Source: Apostichopus japonicus | Lineage: Eukaryota; Echinodermata; Holothuroidea; Aspidochirotida; Stichopodidae | NCBI RefSeq assembly: GCF_037975245.1 | Contig: NC_092568.1 | Span: 32,770,501-32,834,500, forward strand | DNA: 64,000 nucleotides | Reading direction: 5' to 3' | In this document: piece after piece, positions 35,608-49,682 of the stretch | Layout: every line of letters begins with the position of its first letter | How positions within the stretch are numbered: position 1 is the stretch's first letter | Translations under genes and position numbers: made by a program | The notes under the pieces: generated by a model | What the model was told of the DNA's origin: nothing | Seen by the model: the letters and a program-made list of their open reading frames with translations, nothing else | Databases searched by the model: none

Positions 35608-37900
35608 ACTTACAAGGATTTTCTCGCCACAAATAATGTGACACTTGAGAATATTGAAGATAAAAATATTCCACACAGCTAGTTCAAACCCATCTCAATA
35701 TCTTGCTCCTGATTCAAGATATGGTTGATTGAATGCTACAACCTATATTGAATGGCTAAACCTTCAAACCATTCAAGGAATTTGGATCACCATAGGGGGG
35801 GGGGGGGAGGGGACGGAGTCTCTGATGTCATTTTGGCAAATGCCCTTCAAAAGCTTTGCTAAAGCTTTTATAATATTCTTGTTGGTTTATCCTTGAAAAC
35901 TGAATCATTTGGGATGTTTGCTTTGATAGTTGTCAGATTTCTCTGTATTTAGAATTTCATCAAAACCATTTTGTAGAAATATTCCTTTCATCTGTGGATA
36001 AGTGATCAACAAACAAAGACTGTTTCTCAGCTTTATTGCAACGATGACATCATCCATTCTGCTGTTGCCAGATGCATTTACAGAATATCAAAAAAATTGA
36101 AAAAAATCCACACGACACAAAATGCTATCATGATGTGGATTTCACCCAAAGATACAGAAATTGTTCAGCAATTTTGCTAAGAAACTCAACTCAAACCACC
36201 GGAAAATCCTTTTAAGTCCAGCTGCTGATGGCTTTGTCACCCTGCAACATGCAGCGTGTGTTTCTACATTGATAAAAATGCAGGCCACATATTTCTTCTT
36301 TATCATGCATACACAATAGGACACACAGTGCCTGACACCAGACCATCCTGGAATCCCAATTTAAGTAAGCTTGGGCGGGTATCTCGATGCTGCTTAGGAG
36401 TTCAACTTATAAACACTTCATCTACACTGCGAGATAATGCGCCTAAAATCTGCAATTACTCCACTACAGCTCAGTTCTTAGATCAAGCAAATGTTTTGAA
36501 GCATTCAACTCTAACAGATTGACTTGACGGCAGTCGCTTATAGTGTGCTTCAAGTAGTAATTAAAAGTCACATGCAAACTCCTATCAAAAAACCCCTAAA
36601 TTTGGTCAATTGTACAAAGAAAACCCTGCATATGTCACAGTGAAGCCTAACCACTTTGGAAGTTACTGTACCACCTTATCATCAGTTCAGCGTCTCAAGG
36701 GCGGCATATTGTAATTCCCCCAACCATCACACTACTTTTACAAATATGTAACTTCTGTTAGCTACAATTAATGCAGATTTCGTGACAACCTTCACCAGGC
36801 CTAGCTTAGGCTTTTAGGCTATACTGTCGACGCCTTATACTATGCCAGGTCTAGTGTGTTTAGCCCAAATTTTCTCCAAACGTGTACCTCATCTCCAAAA
36901 GAATGCAAAAGAAACTCACAGAAAATGTCAAACATGTCACAGAGTCAATAATATAACAGCACATACATTGTCCCAAACATTTTCCAATAAACATTACCAG
37001 AGTGGAGCTGCCTTGGCAACAAAGGTATCTTGTCTACTGTAATAGCCCTAGGCCTACATCCGTTCTTAAAACATCCTTTGCAGTTTAAACGGTTATTCCA
37101 ACAAACATACAAAAGACCTATAGGCCAAGAGTAAACTGTTGTAAAGTCAACACCTTTCATTTACACTTTACTAACTAAGTTTAGATCCCTATACATTACA
37201 TGGCAGAATAAATTATATTTCTTCCTAGACACATACCTGACAAAGGCAAGTTTGTATACAACAACAAAGCACCAGAAATCCTTTAAATTTACTGTGTATG
37301 AGGAGGAGATATTTGCTTCCAAAAACAATGTGAGAAAAATCCTTTCGGCCAACTTCTCCAGACTTTGAAAATTACTCTGATTTTCCAGCAGCTAATTAAA
37401 CTATTAAGTTTCTCAGGCTAGTATTGATACAATGTATCTTAGAATATCTATGAAAAACATTGTCATCACACTTTTAGAAGGGTGGTGACTTTATGACAAC
37501 ACCAGTAACATAAAATGTTCTCCAAACAGATTGTACAGAACTAAGCTGTAGCCTATCCTGTGCAATTGTGTGAAGCGGCAAATTTATGACTGCTATTGTC
37601 AATAGGTTGCCAGGGTAACTTTTTACACAACCTTTGAAGAATTTTCTTTAAACTTAAACCTTACACAAAGTTATAGGATATAGGTCTGCGCTAATGTTAT
37701 GGATTTCTGTACCAACGTTGACAAAAGAAACAACTTCAGTATGTTTAAATACTAGGAGTAGGATACTCACGACTAGCTTACCTACCTAACATAAACTGTC
37801 ATGAAGTTAGTAGGCCTAGACTAGTCATAATTTTAACTCGCCATTGGTTAAGTTAGGCCTTGTACCTGTAACTGTGTTATGCTACTATGTTTCTACTACT
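35608..37900. other. No gene recognised
   Basis: AT-rich, with a G run near 35797 and several TAGGCCTA palindromic words from about 36800 onward. No supported coding sequence. Confidence 0.45.
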
Positions 37901-37911
37901 ACTAGGCCAGG

Positions 37912-38830
37912 CTGGGGGCTGTTAGTTTGCGGACCCGTTTGTTTTCTTCCCTGAAAAATGTTATGTTTCCTCCCAGAAAAATGTTTCTGTCCTCTTCTAA
38001 ATCATAACGACTTTAAGGAAGGAAACTAATGTTTTCCAAGTGAGGAAACTAACGTTTTTTGGTGAAGGCATTTTGGCTAAGCTGTGAGGAAAGAATAATA
38101 ATAAAAGAAACTTCACACTCTACATAGCCCAGCCAATGTGCCTTCTCTCTTTCCACTCCTGAGAAACATTAGTTTCCACCCCGGAGTAATTATAGAATAC
38201 AGGGCCACTCGATGATACTATCTGAGCATCCGGATGCGCGGATGCTCAGTCTCACCCCAGTACGTATGTGAGTAAAAAATGTCAAAGTCCCAGTTCTTTC
38301 TTTTTGAGTGGATGCGCGGATGCGTGGATGCGGAGTCAAAAATTTCCTAAGTCCTTTTAAGAACGACACACTATTGATGTGGAATATCTTCGTACATACG
38401 GGACTTTCAGTATTGGAAATACGTGATGGTATATGTCGAAACTTTTCGAAAATTATTTAAGTCCATTCCTAGTACTCCCGGGGTGGATGCGCGGATGCCC
38501 GGATGCGGAGTCAAAATGAAATACGTGATGGTATATGGGGAAACTTTCGAAAATTATTTAAGTCCATTATGGGGAAACCTTCGAAAATTATCTAAGTCCT
38601 TTCCTTGTATTCCCGGGGTGGATGCGCGGATGCGCGGATGCGGAGTCAAAATAAAATACGTAATGGAATTTTAGAGGGCGCCATACGTGTACGGACATGT
38701 ACAGACACACCGCGCATCCGCGCATCCGGATGCTGGGAAGAGTTAATGAATGGCCCTGTATTCTATAATTGTACCTCCACCCCTGGGGAGGGAACAAACG
38801 TTTTTAGGGGAGGAAACTAACAGGAGCCAT
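37912..38830. repeat. Nested inverted-repeat region
   Basis: Outer ends share CTGTTAGTTT (about 37918) and its inverse AAACTAACAG (about 38813), with purine-rich GGAAACTAACG words inside. An inner pair, AATTATAGAATACAGGGCCA at 38188-38207 and its exact inverse at 38751-38770, brackets the GGATGCGCGGATGC region. Probably one or two inverted-repeat elements; no clean TSD was found. Confidence 0.6.
38300..38660. repeat. GGATGCGCGGATGC-containing tandem repeat
   Basis: Three or more imperfect copies of a unit of about 100-170 bp containing GATGCGCGGATGCGGAGTCA and CGAAAATTATTTAAGTCC. CG-rich relative to the surroundings. Confidence 0.75.
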
Positions 38831-39526
38831 CAAGCTTGCAGCGGAATGCACCTTCAAATCTTGGCTCAAGTTAAATAATCTGTTCTATGGCAGAAACTCC
38901 TACGGTTTCTCAATGGCAGAAATGAAGTGCTAACTTACTATACCATGAATATTGCGCAAGTAACTTTAGGCCTAACCTAACGTAGGCCTAGGCCTATTTA
39001 GGACTACGGTAGCCTAAATTACGCCTAACTTTGGCCTTATAGTACTATTTTAGCAGTTAAGCAAGTGTGTATTACTAACAATATCACTGTTGGAAACGGT
39101 TCTCCACATGGCACTAAGTTAAAACTTACACAAAGGTTTAGTTACACGGTGCTAATGGCTTTTCGCTCAGTCAGCCGTTAAACTTGCTTTCCACTTGATT
39201 TTCTAGCCGTCAAATTTTGAACGTTGTTGAAATACGTCATTTACTGTGCTATGAAGAACTTGATCATCATACAGTTCTGGGAGCTAGCTATGAAAACTAA
39301 CTGTACTTCGATTCTTGTTACGGAAGCCGAATCTTACCATTCAACGTAAAAGTATTAATTTGTTACAAACATGTTCCTTTGAATAAAACAATAATATTGG
39401 TCGTGCAATTAACAGAAATGTCACATTAGTGTTTTTCATAAGAAGTTAACTAGTTGTAAAGTATTTCATTAATGTTTTACTGGTGTTGCACTAAAAGGCT
39501 CTCGTACCGTTCTACTACCTTGGAAT

Positions 39527-40213
39527 GGGGGGATTCCACGAGACCGAAGGACTGCGAGACCGAATTTCCGCGAACCGATGGTCCGCTAAAGCCGCGAGAC
39601 CGATTGTCTATGGATGGTATATCGATAGCCCGGCCAGACTGAAGGTCTGAGCCAAGTGACCGGAGCCTTAAATGACACCATTTTATGATTCCGTGCACAT
39701 ACTACAACAACAAAGAAAGCAAAAAAGAAAGAAGCAAATGATTGAACAAAATGGCAAAATTGCATGTATTTTCTCACTCAAAGCTGGGAGGGGGGAGCGC
39801 CCTAAATTTTTCACTAGTGGTCCCCCCTCCCCTAAAATCTGAAAAGGTAAGGATTTAAACCAATTTATAACGCCTTTTTAACATTGTCACATTACATTCA
39901 AAAATTTAATTTGAAATTCGAACAGTCTAGAGAATTTTGATTCGTTATAGGCTAGAACCGAAAACCGCAACATGCTCCCTTGTTATAGCGTAAACTGTCA
40001 TTATTATCCCATTTTACTAAGAAATCAATTAGGGGTTGACTTTTTAACCTCTAGCCCGAAACAGTTGACACAATTTCCTCCCGTGGCTTAGTAATAATTT
40101 CGGTCTCGCGGACCTCGGTCTCGATGACCTTCGGTGACCGTGTCACAGACCTTTTTTAATTTCGGTCTCGCGGATCTTCGATCCCGTGGACCTTCGGTCT
40201 CGTGGCCTGTATC
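39527..40213. mobile_element. Inverted-repeat MITE, 687 bp, 9-bp TSD
   Basis: CCTTGGAAT flanks it at 39518-39526 and 40214-40222. The ends share CACGAGACCGAAGG in inverted orientation, followed on both sides by multiple CGCGAGACCGAA words, so the subterminal regions are repetitive. No coding capacity. Confidence 0.8.
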
Positions 40214-40222
40214 CCTTGGAAT

Positions 40223-43074
40223 AATTCCAGGTTTAGAGATATACTACTCTGTTAACTGTTGGTTAAGTACATTGGCCACTTGTTGTTATTAACAAGCTTC
40301 AGTTGTCATGTGAACGTATTTTGGAAATTACTGTGTGTATTATAAAGTTGTGACAAACCAGAGAAGTTCGCTCTCACTACCACAAAGTCCACTCTTATTT
40401 GTATTGAAGATATCTAAGTTCATATGATTATACTCAACAGTAGCCTATGATGGTCGAGGCATGCAAGCTACTCTTGTTTGAGAGACTACATAACTTAGTA
40501 AGTCAATAAAAAATGATAATCAACAAACCCGTCATGGACAGTCTCGACCAGGTTTGAAAGGTTTTGACATTTTAGGACCGCCACCAGTTTTCTGCATAAT
40601 AAACATCATTTTACACTGAGTTTTGCTTTATTTGATAAGGCTTGGCACAAAGTGACCCCGCCGATGAAATAAACGCAATTTTAATATTGCAGTAAGTTTC
40701 AGGCTCCAACAATTATTATAACCGTTATGTACAATTTATACATTCTGAGGCAAAGTGCCTGTATATTTAAGCGGCCAATAGTCATTACAACATATGGTAC
40801 AACTTTTCACTAAGAAAAGTTATTCTGTCATTAGAAATGAAAGCTGAAATAGTTGAGCATTTCTTTCTAAAAGTAGTAGAGTATACAACACATGCAACCG
40901 TAAACTAAAAGGAGCATTTCTGATATGAATTTGGAAGAAAGAAACAAATTTCTCAAAGTTCTATATTAACAATGAGTAGCCCTGAATCAGTCTAGCGGAA
41001 TAGCCTCCAGAAATTCACCTCTGGGTGATAAGAATAGTCGAAGAATACATTTCAAACTTTGTCCCGTACAACGACACAAGGTACGAACTAAATTGTGCTT
41101 TTTTGTGAGGACTGAGTACAAGGTTCCTTTCGTTATCTTTGGAAACCGAAGAAACTATAATGTAGTGTTTTGACTGAATTGTCTTTGCCATTTATTGCAG
41201 AATACCTCATCTATGATCCTTTCCCCGTCGTATTACATGTAGAAATGGCGAAATTTATAGTAACAGGAATGTGTTATGGCGTCCTTGCCAATGCATTATA
41301 ACGATTCTATACTTCTAGATTCACTTTTTCGTTGAAGTGGTCTTCCCCTGTTTGAAATCTGAGCTAGCATCAGACCAACTTGAACATGACAAGGTATAGC
41401 CTACTAATGTGTTTTGAATTTGTACGTGTGTATCGGATGGGAGTAATAATTATCGCCCTTTGATATAGTGGGGGCGAGTAAAGAGTTCCTTTCAAAAAAA
41501 GCCGTTTATAGATAAATATCTTGCATGCAGCTGTGATTTCAGAAGTAGGCCTACGTTTTACTTTTGATAGATCGGTTTCCTACTTCCTTAGTCCTACTGG
41601 CAAGTTTAGCAGAACTTTGAATGGTGCTATATGATTGACCAAACTATTGTCCAAACTAGGGCCAAACAGTTGTCCATTGGGGGACGTAAAGCCATATACT
41701 TAATTGAAGAGAAGGTGGGCCGGGTAAGATGTGATACATTGTACATAAACCGGTGCAACGTTTCCAGCTGTCTTGGTAAAGGTGGGGTCAGAATCTCTAT
41801 GTATCTCTCTGGTTGGGGTGGTGAAAAACAGGTAGCGGTCTCTCCAGGGAGTGTGGCAACATTGTGTGACCCGAGTAGTAACAACTGGAGGAGGCCCAAC
41901 AAAAATAACAAAACAAGGATAGCACTATATTGTCTACGATATTAATTCGATTCAGTGATTGCTTTTTGGTTTCTCGTGGAGCTTGATAATGGTTTTATCG
42001 GCGCGTAACTTAGAAAGTCCTCTGAAACAGTCAAACAGCATGTGTGGTAAAATGAAAGTAACGAGGGGAACGTTGTAGTTTTGTAAACGAAATACCACCA
42101 CCACTTAGAACTATACACATACACTCCCAAGCAAATATAGCTTAGTATACTGTCAATATTAGTCGCAAGGATAAGATCCAAATATGGTTATCCCACAATC
42201 TGTGAAAGAACGTGTTGAATGAAAAGTTTATATCAAGTGCACAAATCATCCTCTCACCCCCCCCCCCTCCCCTCCCCTTTTGAATGGCGAAATATTGAGT
42301 TTATTAAATATAACAATCGTTTTCCAGTTAAGTGATGGATATCGTACTCGATAGCAGTAACAAAATATGAACGAACCACCGTCTTAACTACAATAAAGGA
42401 TAGATTAGGCACTCCCCCCCCCCCCCCACAAAGAAATTTATTAAGTTATTCACAAAAAGACTTAATATTTTGAGGGCACCATAACATTTACACACAACGG
42501 TGAAAATAATGTGCTCGGATCGCGTATATGGATTGCGATCATCGAGTTTATGGAATACGCCACCAGATTACCAAAGTTCACGATGATGGTATTTTCTCTG
42601 AAAATCTGTTCAACCATCAATATCACGGTATATAGACCAATGTAAATACCCAATCGTGGGTTGTCTGTGTCCAACGTTTGTGCTTAACATATACAGTAGT
42701 TTACGCCGTTTGAAGTTCGTGACTATTGTTTGTTGGTATAACGGCTACAAATTCGGGAATTATTTGAATCTGGCCGTTTATGGATTTTTCCATCAGGACC
42801 ACTGTATTAATTTAATCACGTAACAGTTGGAAAGTTTTGGTGAGTAAACTCATGAATTTAATTAAATTATAAATTAAATAAATGATACGCCTCAGTGTTA
42901 ACAATCTCTTTATACTAGGGACAACCAACGACAGGGTTGAAGGTAACAGTGACACCGCCAGGGGGTAGAGGGAGGCGTGTAGGGGGGGGGGGCTCGGTAT
43001 AGAACTCTTTGGCTTGACTTAAATTTTCTTTCGAGTACCTCCATATATATATATATATGTTCTGGAAAAAACCC
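40223..43074. other. No gene recognised
   Basis: Low-complexity C runs near 42259 and 42415. Overlapping open frames around 41630-41940 on both strands lack support. Confidence 0.45.
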
Positions 43075-43082
43075 GTAAAATG

Positions 43083-43443
43083 CAGTGGCGTAGGAAGGTA
43101 CTTTTGAGTGGGGGGCTGAAGACTGATGGCCGGCCTGGGGGAGGGGTCTAAGGGGGTCCCCCCTCCCCATTGGAATTTTTTGCATTTCCAGGTGGCCTCA
43201 GATGCAATTTGGTGCAATATAGCACACTTCAACACCTACTCCATTTTGTAAACTTAATTTTGTATTTTCACCTGGCCTTAGATGCAATTTGGTGCTCCAA
43301 ATGAGATTTTTTTTTTCTCATTTGGAAATGAAAAAGGGGTTTTCTGACTTGCGAACCGGGGGGGCGGAATGATACTTCCGCCCCTCCACATTTTTCACTG
43401 GGGGCTGGCGCCCCCAGCCCCCCCCCCGGTTCCTACGCCCTTG
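43083..43443. mobile_element. hAT-like MITE, 361 bp, perfect 8-bp TSD
   Basis: Left end CAGTGGCGTAGGAAGG; right end in reverse complement CAAGGGCGTAGGAACC. Flanked by GTAAAATG at 43075-43082 and 43444-43451. G runs follow both ends. Contains GATGCAATTTGGTGC twice internally. Shares a block (near 43131-43220) with the outer element at 49638-53849. Confidence 0.88.
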
Positions 43444-43661
43444 GTAAAATGAGAGGGTGCGACATTGGGGTAAAATGTTCTCTGCGTACAGAATTTTCTG
43501 AATTGGACTCAATACTCGTAACTGAAAATGTCACTGAAGTAAAGATTACAACTGTATCAGAATGACAGAATGTGAACTATTCAGTTCCTTAAACAAAGTT
43601 ATTCTTCAAATTTTGACAGAGGGTAATCTATTGTTCCTTGGCATAATTTGATACCTCCTGA

Positions 43662-43932
43662 CAGTGGTGTCGCCAGACATTTCAATGCACAGGGGGGAAA
43701 TGTTTGAGAAATGCTTGATTAATTAAGGGTCCTAAGATGCAATCTGGTGCTATATTTTGCAACTTGAAGTAACTTTATATTTATGTTTTTAGTTGAGGCA
43801 GATAAAGTTTTTGTTTGAGTATATTTATTAACACTACAAATTGCATCTTGGGGGGGGGGGCACCTGTGGGTACGATTTTTTTCGGGGAGGGCACGCCCCC
43901 CCCCCCCCGACTACCCCTTGGCGACGCCACTG
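43662..43932. mobile_element. hAT-like MITE, 271 bp
   Basis: Left end CAGTGGTGTCGCCAG, right end in reverse complement CAGTGGCGTCGCCAAG. Flanks CCTCCTGA (43654-43661) and CTTCCTGT (43933-43940) match at 6 of 8 positions, a decayed TSD. Same family style as the element 220 bp to its left. Confidence 0.8.
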
Positions 43933-44461
43933 CTTCCTGTGGTCAAAGAATTTTTATTTGGCGTGGAAGGGGGGGGGTGGAGGGGGTCATAATCGCCGAC
44001 GTTTGACTTTCTTGTGAGTGGAAAACCAAAAAATTACTCAACGTTAACTTCAAAGTAAACTATGCATTGCGTTCTACATTATCTCTTGTACTTGACTGTT
44101 CTGAAAATTCCATTAACAAGTAACATAAATGCTCATTTGAAATATTACAATGAATTTCTAATGTGAAAATGAAATCACAGCACAAAGGATTCGATTTATT
44201 ACCAAAAAATGGCACTTCCAGGTTGTCAAAAATGCAGGGAGTACGTATTTGCCACTGTCCTCCCCCTTCCAGTCCTCGTCCGGCTCCATATAGTTCCTGT
44301 ATTACGTGGAAAGGGTGTATTCAGCAAAACGTGTCAAGAAACAGATGGCAACTATCTCACATACACACACGTATTATATAAGCCTCATCCGCGTTTACGC
44401 TACCATTTATTTGAGTAATGCTATAATGTTTATGGCGTTAACGTATACGAGTTTTTACTTT

Positions 44462-44932
44462 GGGTGCGTTCGATTGGCAAACTCTAGACTCACGAACCAG
44501 TCCGAGAAGATTTAAACTGGACGTAGCATCTCGAGCCGGCAAAACAGGACCTGCTCTCGCGACCGACCACACGACGCGAGAACTACGCCAAACCAGGTCC
44601 ATAAGAACAACCAGGTCAAACAGGGGGCAGGGGGTGTGTGATGGGGGTGGGTGTTGGGGTGGCTCATACCATGAAATTGCCGCCCGGGTAAAAAGTGGTA
44701 AATGTGGTGTGTGATTGGTAACAGTGTACCATATGACGGAGAGCAAAGGAGTAGATACATGGAGAATTTCTGGTGAACAACTTAGTACGCACGCGCATAG
44801 TCGAGTGAGTATGACGAATTACTGGAGTCTCCGTGCGAATGAACAAGTCACCACGCAAGCGCGTTAACAGGAATACCTTACATCAACTTTGACTCGAGTT
44901 AGGAGTCGAGACTATAACAATCGAACGCACCC
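44462..44932. mobile_element. Inverted-repeat MITE, 471 bp
   Basis: Left end GGGTGCGTTCGATTGGCAAA, right end in reverse complement GGGTGCGTTCGATTGTTATA; the arms agree again at ACTC. No clear TSD. The GGGTGCGTT end type occurs in PIF/Harbinger-like MITEs, but without a TTA/TAA duplication the assignment is open. Relatively CG-rich interior. Confidence 0.72.
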
Positions 44933-45333
44933 TATAAAGTGTTACCGTATGTAACAGAGGGCGGTTAAGCTTGAATGAAAATTACTTCCTCTGTTTAGAA
45001 GCCCGAACATTATACGACTGTTCTCCATAAGTAATCATTTCGTTCCATCCAACAACACAGTACATATAACGAAAGCGAGTGAGTATTTGTATTCAAGCTT
45101 AAACATCCTCATGCAGTAAAGCTCCAAAATTTGCTATAAAATCAAATAATGGTCGCTCATGGTACAACACCAACAATCATTGAACAGCCACCATCCAAAC
45201 ACTTTCCCAAGATGACATATCTAAAATACGTAATTCCAAATTAATCACTTTTCAATGTCTGCGAATTTTGAGAGTCCATAATTCCGCAGGGGTTATTTAT
45301 TTTTATATATTTTATATATATTATCAAGAAAAT

Positions 45334-45608
45334 ATTACTATAAACTAAAGCAGAGAAGTAAGATATGACTCATAATTGACAAATAAGGAGTATTGTTTTA
45401 GAATATATCGTGGAATTTACGGCCCCCCTGGGACCTTCGTAAGCAATACTTGGCAGTTGAATGAAAAGTACATACTTTCATTGTGTTAAATTTTGTACTT
45501 TTCATTCCACTGCCAAGTAAATTATGTTTATTTATATTTTCTAAAACAATACTTCTTACTTGTCAATTATGAGTCATATATCTTACTTCTGTACATTTGT
45601 CTAGTAAT
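45334..45608. mobile_element. Near-complete hairpin element (~275 bp)
   Basis: Left arm containing AGAAGTAAGATATGACTCAT and GTATTGTTTTAGAATATA is mirrored on the right by CTAAAACAATACTTCTTACT and ATGAGTCATATATCTTACTT. The inner arms TACTTGGCAGT...GAATGAAAAGTAC and GTACTTTTCATTCC-ACTGCCAAGTA also pair. Arms exceed 100 bp each with a short spacer. It abuts the long AT microsatellite. Confidence 0.75.
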
Positions 45609-45617
45609 AATAATAAT

Positions 45618-45738
<121 letters not shown>

Positions 45739-45739
45739 A

Positions 45740-48700
45740 AGCTCATTGTTACTTGTACATATATAACTTCGTATCGCATCACGAGACAGAGACAAGAGGG
45801 AAGGGGGTATCAGAGTAACGGCCCGTGCTTCTCCAAGGCCCACGAAACCCTGCAGAGAACCTGTTAGCATTCCTTGAAATCCGGTCAGTTGTGCTCGGCG
45901 AATTTTAATAGGAGAGTTGTCCATTTTCGCAAATGCACTCTCGGAAAGTTCAATTTGGCACAATATCAAACAAATATAAATAACATGTTACACAGCTGTA
46001 AAGATTTTGAGTTTTTTTACCAATTTCGAAGGTGTGGAATATAGGTAGGATTCTTACATTCTGTATGTCCAACAAATATTCCCCTCCCTCCAACCCTCGA
46101 CATCCAAACATTTCAAAACGTGTTTACAAAAAGAAGGGGAAAAAGATGAAACTCATGCATGTTTTCACTCTGTTAAAGACGTTTAATTTGTTGTTTAAAT
46201 ATATGTAGTTATTTCAGTTCAACGTATGTATAAGATATACAAATGTAGACGAAGCCCATTACATACGATACGATATGTGTCGGTAATATAGTGACATAAT
46301 GACCAGGCTCAGGCGTACCACGAAAACAGATGGCGTTGGTCATTTGCGCGGGTGGGGGGTGGTGGTGGGAAGGGGCTATGCAAAATGGGAGTCTGTTGAT
46401 ATAATTATCCCAGGGACTCGAACTGGCTCTGGTTTCTCTGACCTAACACGCTTGAGTAAATTCATTTTGCGGAAGATAAATAACACTATATATAGCATTT
46501 ATTTTTCTAAAATAAAACAACAACAATTTAGCTTGGACACAAGGTCTGGTCAGCCTTTCAAATGTCATTAGTATTTTGTTGTGAAGTATAGACCTATGTA
46601 TAAAGTCAAGAGAATTTTTCAAAATGGCCAATTTATCATGTACAGGCAAATTTCAGACTTCTCATCAGAGTAAATTCCATCATATCTACTCCTTAAATTG
46701 GAAATATGCTAACTAATATTGATAAAGCTAATTACATTGACATACTTCTCACTTTTTCATATGCTTATCGTTCTGCATATAAACATTATCAAGAGTAAAA
46801 CTGTTTCCTCTTTTGAAATTATTTACAGAACATCCTGGCTCATTTGGCTGCTTTTGGCAGGGTTGGCCGGGAAATACCGCCCAGTAGTTCCCGTGAGCGG
46901 GAAATATGATCAACGGGTAAAGGAAATACTGGGCAATATTGGGAAAATATTAAACAACTGAATAATTTTCCTTTTTTTTATCATCTTGATTATTCATGCG
47001 CAAAAGTGTTAAAACAGCAAATAGAAACAAAAACACCTACAAAATGACAACAAAAAAGTTATTAAAACTTGTATAGGTCCCTGTGTACAATCGTATATAA
47101 AAACAAATTCCAACATATTTTCTAACACATTACTCCTTTTTATTATTATTTTTTTGTTCTACGACCGGAGAAATATCCAACCTTGCATGGCCTTTAGCAA
47201 TACCGATACATCATATATTATCAAGTTGAATCAATTGTTTGTGCATGAAGTTTGGTTGGTTGGTTGGTTTGGTTGGAAGATCCAGCTATAGAGCAAAGAG
47301 GAATATAAAGAAGAATCAAAACGACAGTATGAAATGTTTCCCGAATGGAAATGAGGACGATATTGAAGAACTTAGCATGCATAGACTCAGGATGTGTGAC
47401 CTGATTATGTCACTTTGGCTTCGGCTTTGAGTACAATGTTTCTGTATGCTGGCGTGTTGGGGAAATATAACCGTAGTATAGTAATTACCGACATTGTGAT
47501 CCACGTTATAGTCATTGCCGAATTTGCGATCCGCGCCCCCTCACAATTTTGCAAGGTCGGTAAGAGTGACTCCATAGTTTTCCCTTTCGGGAAACCAGAA
47601 AAAAGAAACATAAGCCAATAAACAATTACGAAATAGCCTAGATCGAATGAAGAAGAGATGAATACATGGTCGGGATGCAGGAACTGGCATCCTCGGGGGA
47701 GGTCGGGCGGGGTGTCCCTTCCATGAATCAATGCTTTTCAATGAGGCTCTCCCGTCCCTCCCTCCCACCCACCGCAACCCCCCCCCCCTCAACCCCGAAC
47801 TCTGGCAAGTTGCATAAATTGTATATATAGCTGTGTTTATCAGTATTACCTATGCTATCTGCACAAGCTACATAGTACAAAGTTGTAAATCTGCTGTGTT
47901 ATGACGCTTAATCATAGCCTATAATATAGCAGGTTAACCGACTTGCGCAATGGTGACACACCATTATAGTTTTCCTCACCGTATTTGCTTCACACAATTA
48001 TTGTTCCGCTCTTTTATTTGTTGGTTCCAACCCCCCCCCCCCCACCCAACTTGTCACGGGTGCTGGCCTGAAGGGTCGGACAGGAAAAATCAGGGCATAT
48101 ATTGACGGGACTAAATGATAAATAACTCTGTTCGTGCAAAAGTCTTCTCTGGAGAGGGTTGTAAATTGCTGCAATTAATCATTTATAGGCAATGTGTGCC
48201 AGGAGAGTTGAAGATTTTCTCAAATGCATTCACGGAAAGTAAACTTTTTTTGACACAACAACAAATACATAGCAATAACAAACATACAGTTATTTACACA
48301 CCAATAGTTTGTTTACCCATTCTACTGTGTGGAATATTTACGATGTAAGCGCCTTTCCCGTCCAAACCCCCTCCCCACCCCCAGACAGGGAAAACGATGA
48401 ACAATTTGTTGACTTACATGGAATTTGCAGGTCACGCCAAACATTCATGTAGTTCTGTGATGCCAAGCTGGTATATGAATAGAGGGCGGTAAGGCAGACA
48501 TTGTTGTCAGATCCATGGAGTCGCATTATAAGTGTAACGTGGTGAACCAATAACAATCAACATTGCTATGGAAATACCATTTTACTTGAAAGCATATGCG
48601 GTATTATAATACACCGATTAGATCAAGATAACTTTATTCAATCAGTCACGCACGGTGAAATCAAGATAAACGTATTCCTTCTATATAGCATGGAATAGTG

Positions 48701-49600
48701 TGACTCAGATTATACGCCGAAGTGGATTATGACGTGCATATGTGCCTATTGATGATAATTATAAATTCAAATTCAGATTCAAATTCATCTTCGGTTCAAA
48801 AAATTCCTAGGAACAGTTTCCAAACTTGATCCAAGCTTTAGGTTCCTCGCCATCCAAAGTGTTAAGTTGCGGGCATGGGGTGGGGGGGGGGGGTACTCAA
48901 ACTTACTACAATCAAAGAGTTGTATATGTTAGGGTATGTTTCAATCCAACTGTTTTTTGAGAAGGTTGTAGGCTAATACTTGTTCCTGATGTTTTTTAAC
49001 TTGATGATATAACGAATGCTTTATTGCAGCTTGTCTGTTATATTGCTGTTGTTGAGATAACCAAGGGAAACAGCTGCATGTTTAAGTCATAATATCCATA
49101 ATCGATTTGTATTTATAACCATATATACTCGTATATCTAATCGGAAGACCATTGTCGCAGGAACTGATATAACTATAATAGGCCCACTAGCTCATCGCTA
49201 TATTGATGGTCTTTTTTTGAGTGTGCCAGCTGTTAGACGCATACAGATTGGCCAATAGTCTTGAATACCTTTAACAGATGCTAAACAAACTTGGCGTACA
49301 ACTTAATGTACAATAAACCTTTACATACAACTTGGCCATCTATAAATAACTACAGAAGAAACTATTTCGCCGGTACATGTCGCACTAGAACGGTTAAAAT
49401 CAACTTCTCGCAACTAGTAAATAAAAATTGATATACTCGGGATTAAAGCAGTCTGAACACCACCGCGAGACCTAGAACTATAAATTAGACATCAGTTCGT
49501 TTATTTCATATCATGGATGCATTCGCCGTTAATATTTCCCTCACTTATATAGGCTATTGTCACTTTGATACAGACAACAATATATGTACCAAGTAGATAT
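45740..49600. other. No gene recognised
   Basis: Short open frames around 47240-47730 on both strands were considered and not supported. G/C runs occur near 47779, 48029 and 48882. A TTGGTTGG simple run lies at 47253-47276. Confidence 0.45.
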
Positions 49601-49682
49601 ATACATATATATAAATATATATTTATATATAAATATACAGGGGCGTATCCAGGATTTTCCAATAGGGGGGGGCGTCAGGCAT

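Noticed and set aside
41627-41945. 94- and 104-codon frames on opposite strands
   Set aside because: Mutually overlapping, no domain or splice evidence.
47239-47731. Overlapping frames on both strands, one with a hydrophobic stretch
   Set aside because: No splice support, no recognisable motif, and both strands equally open.
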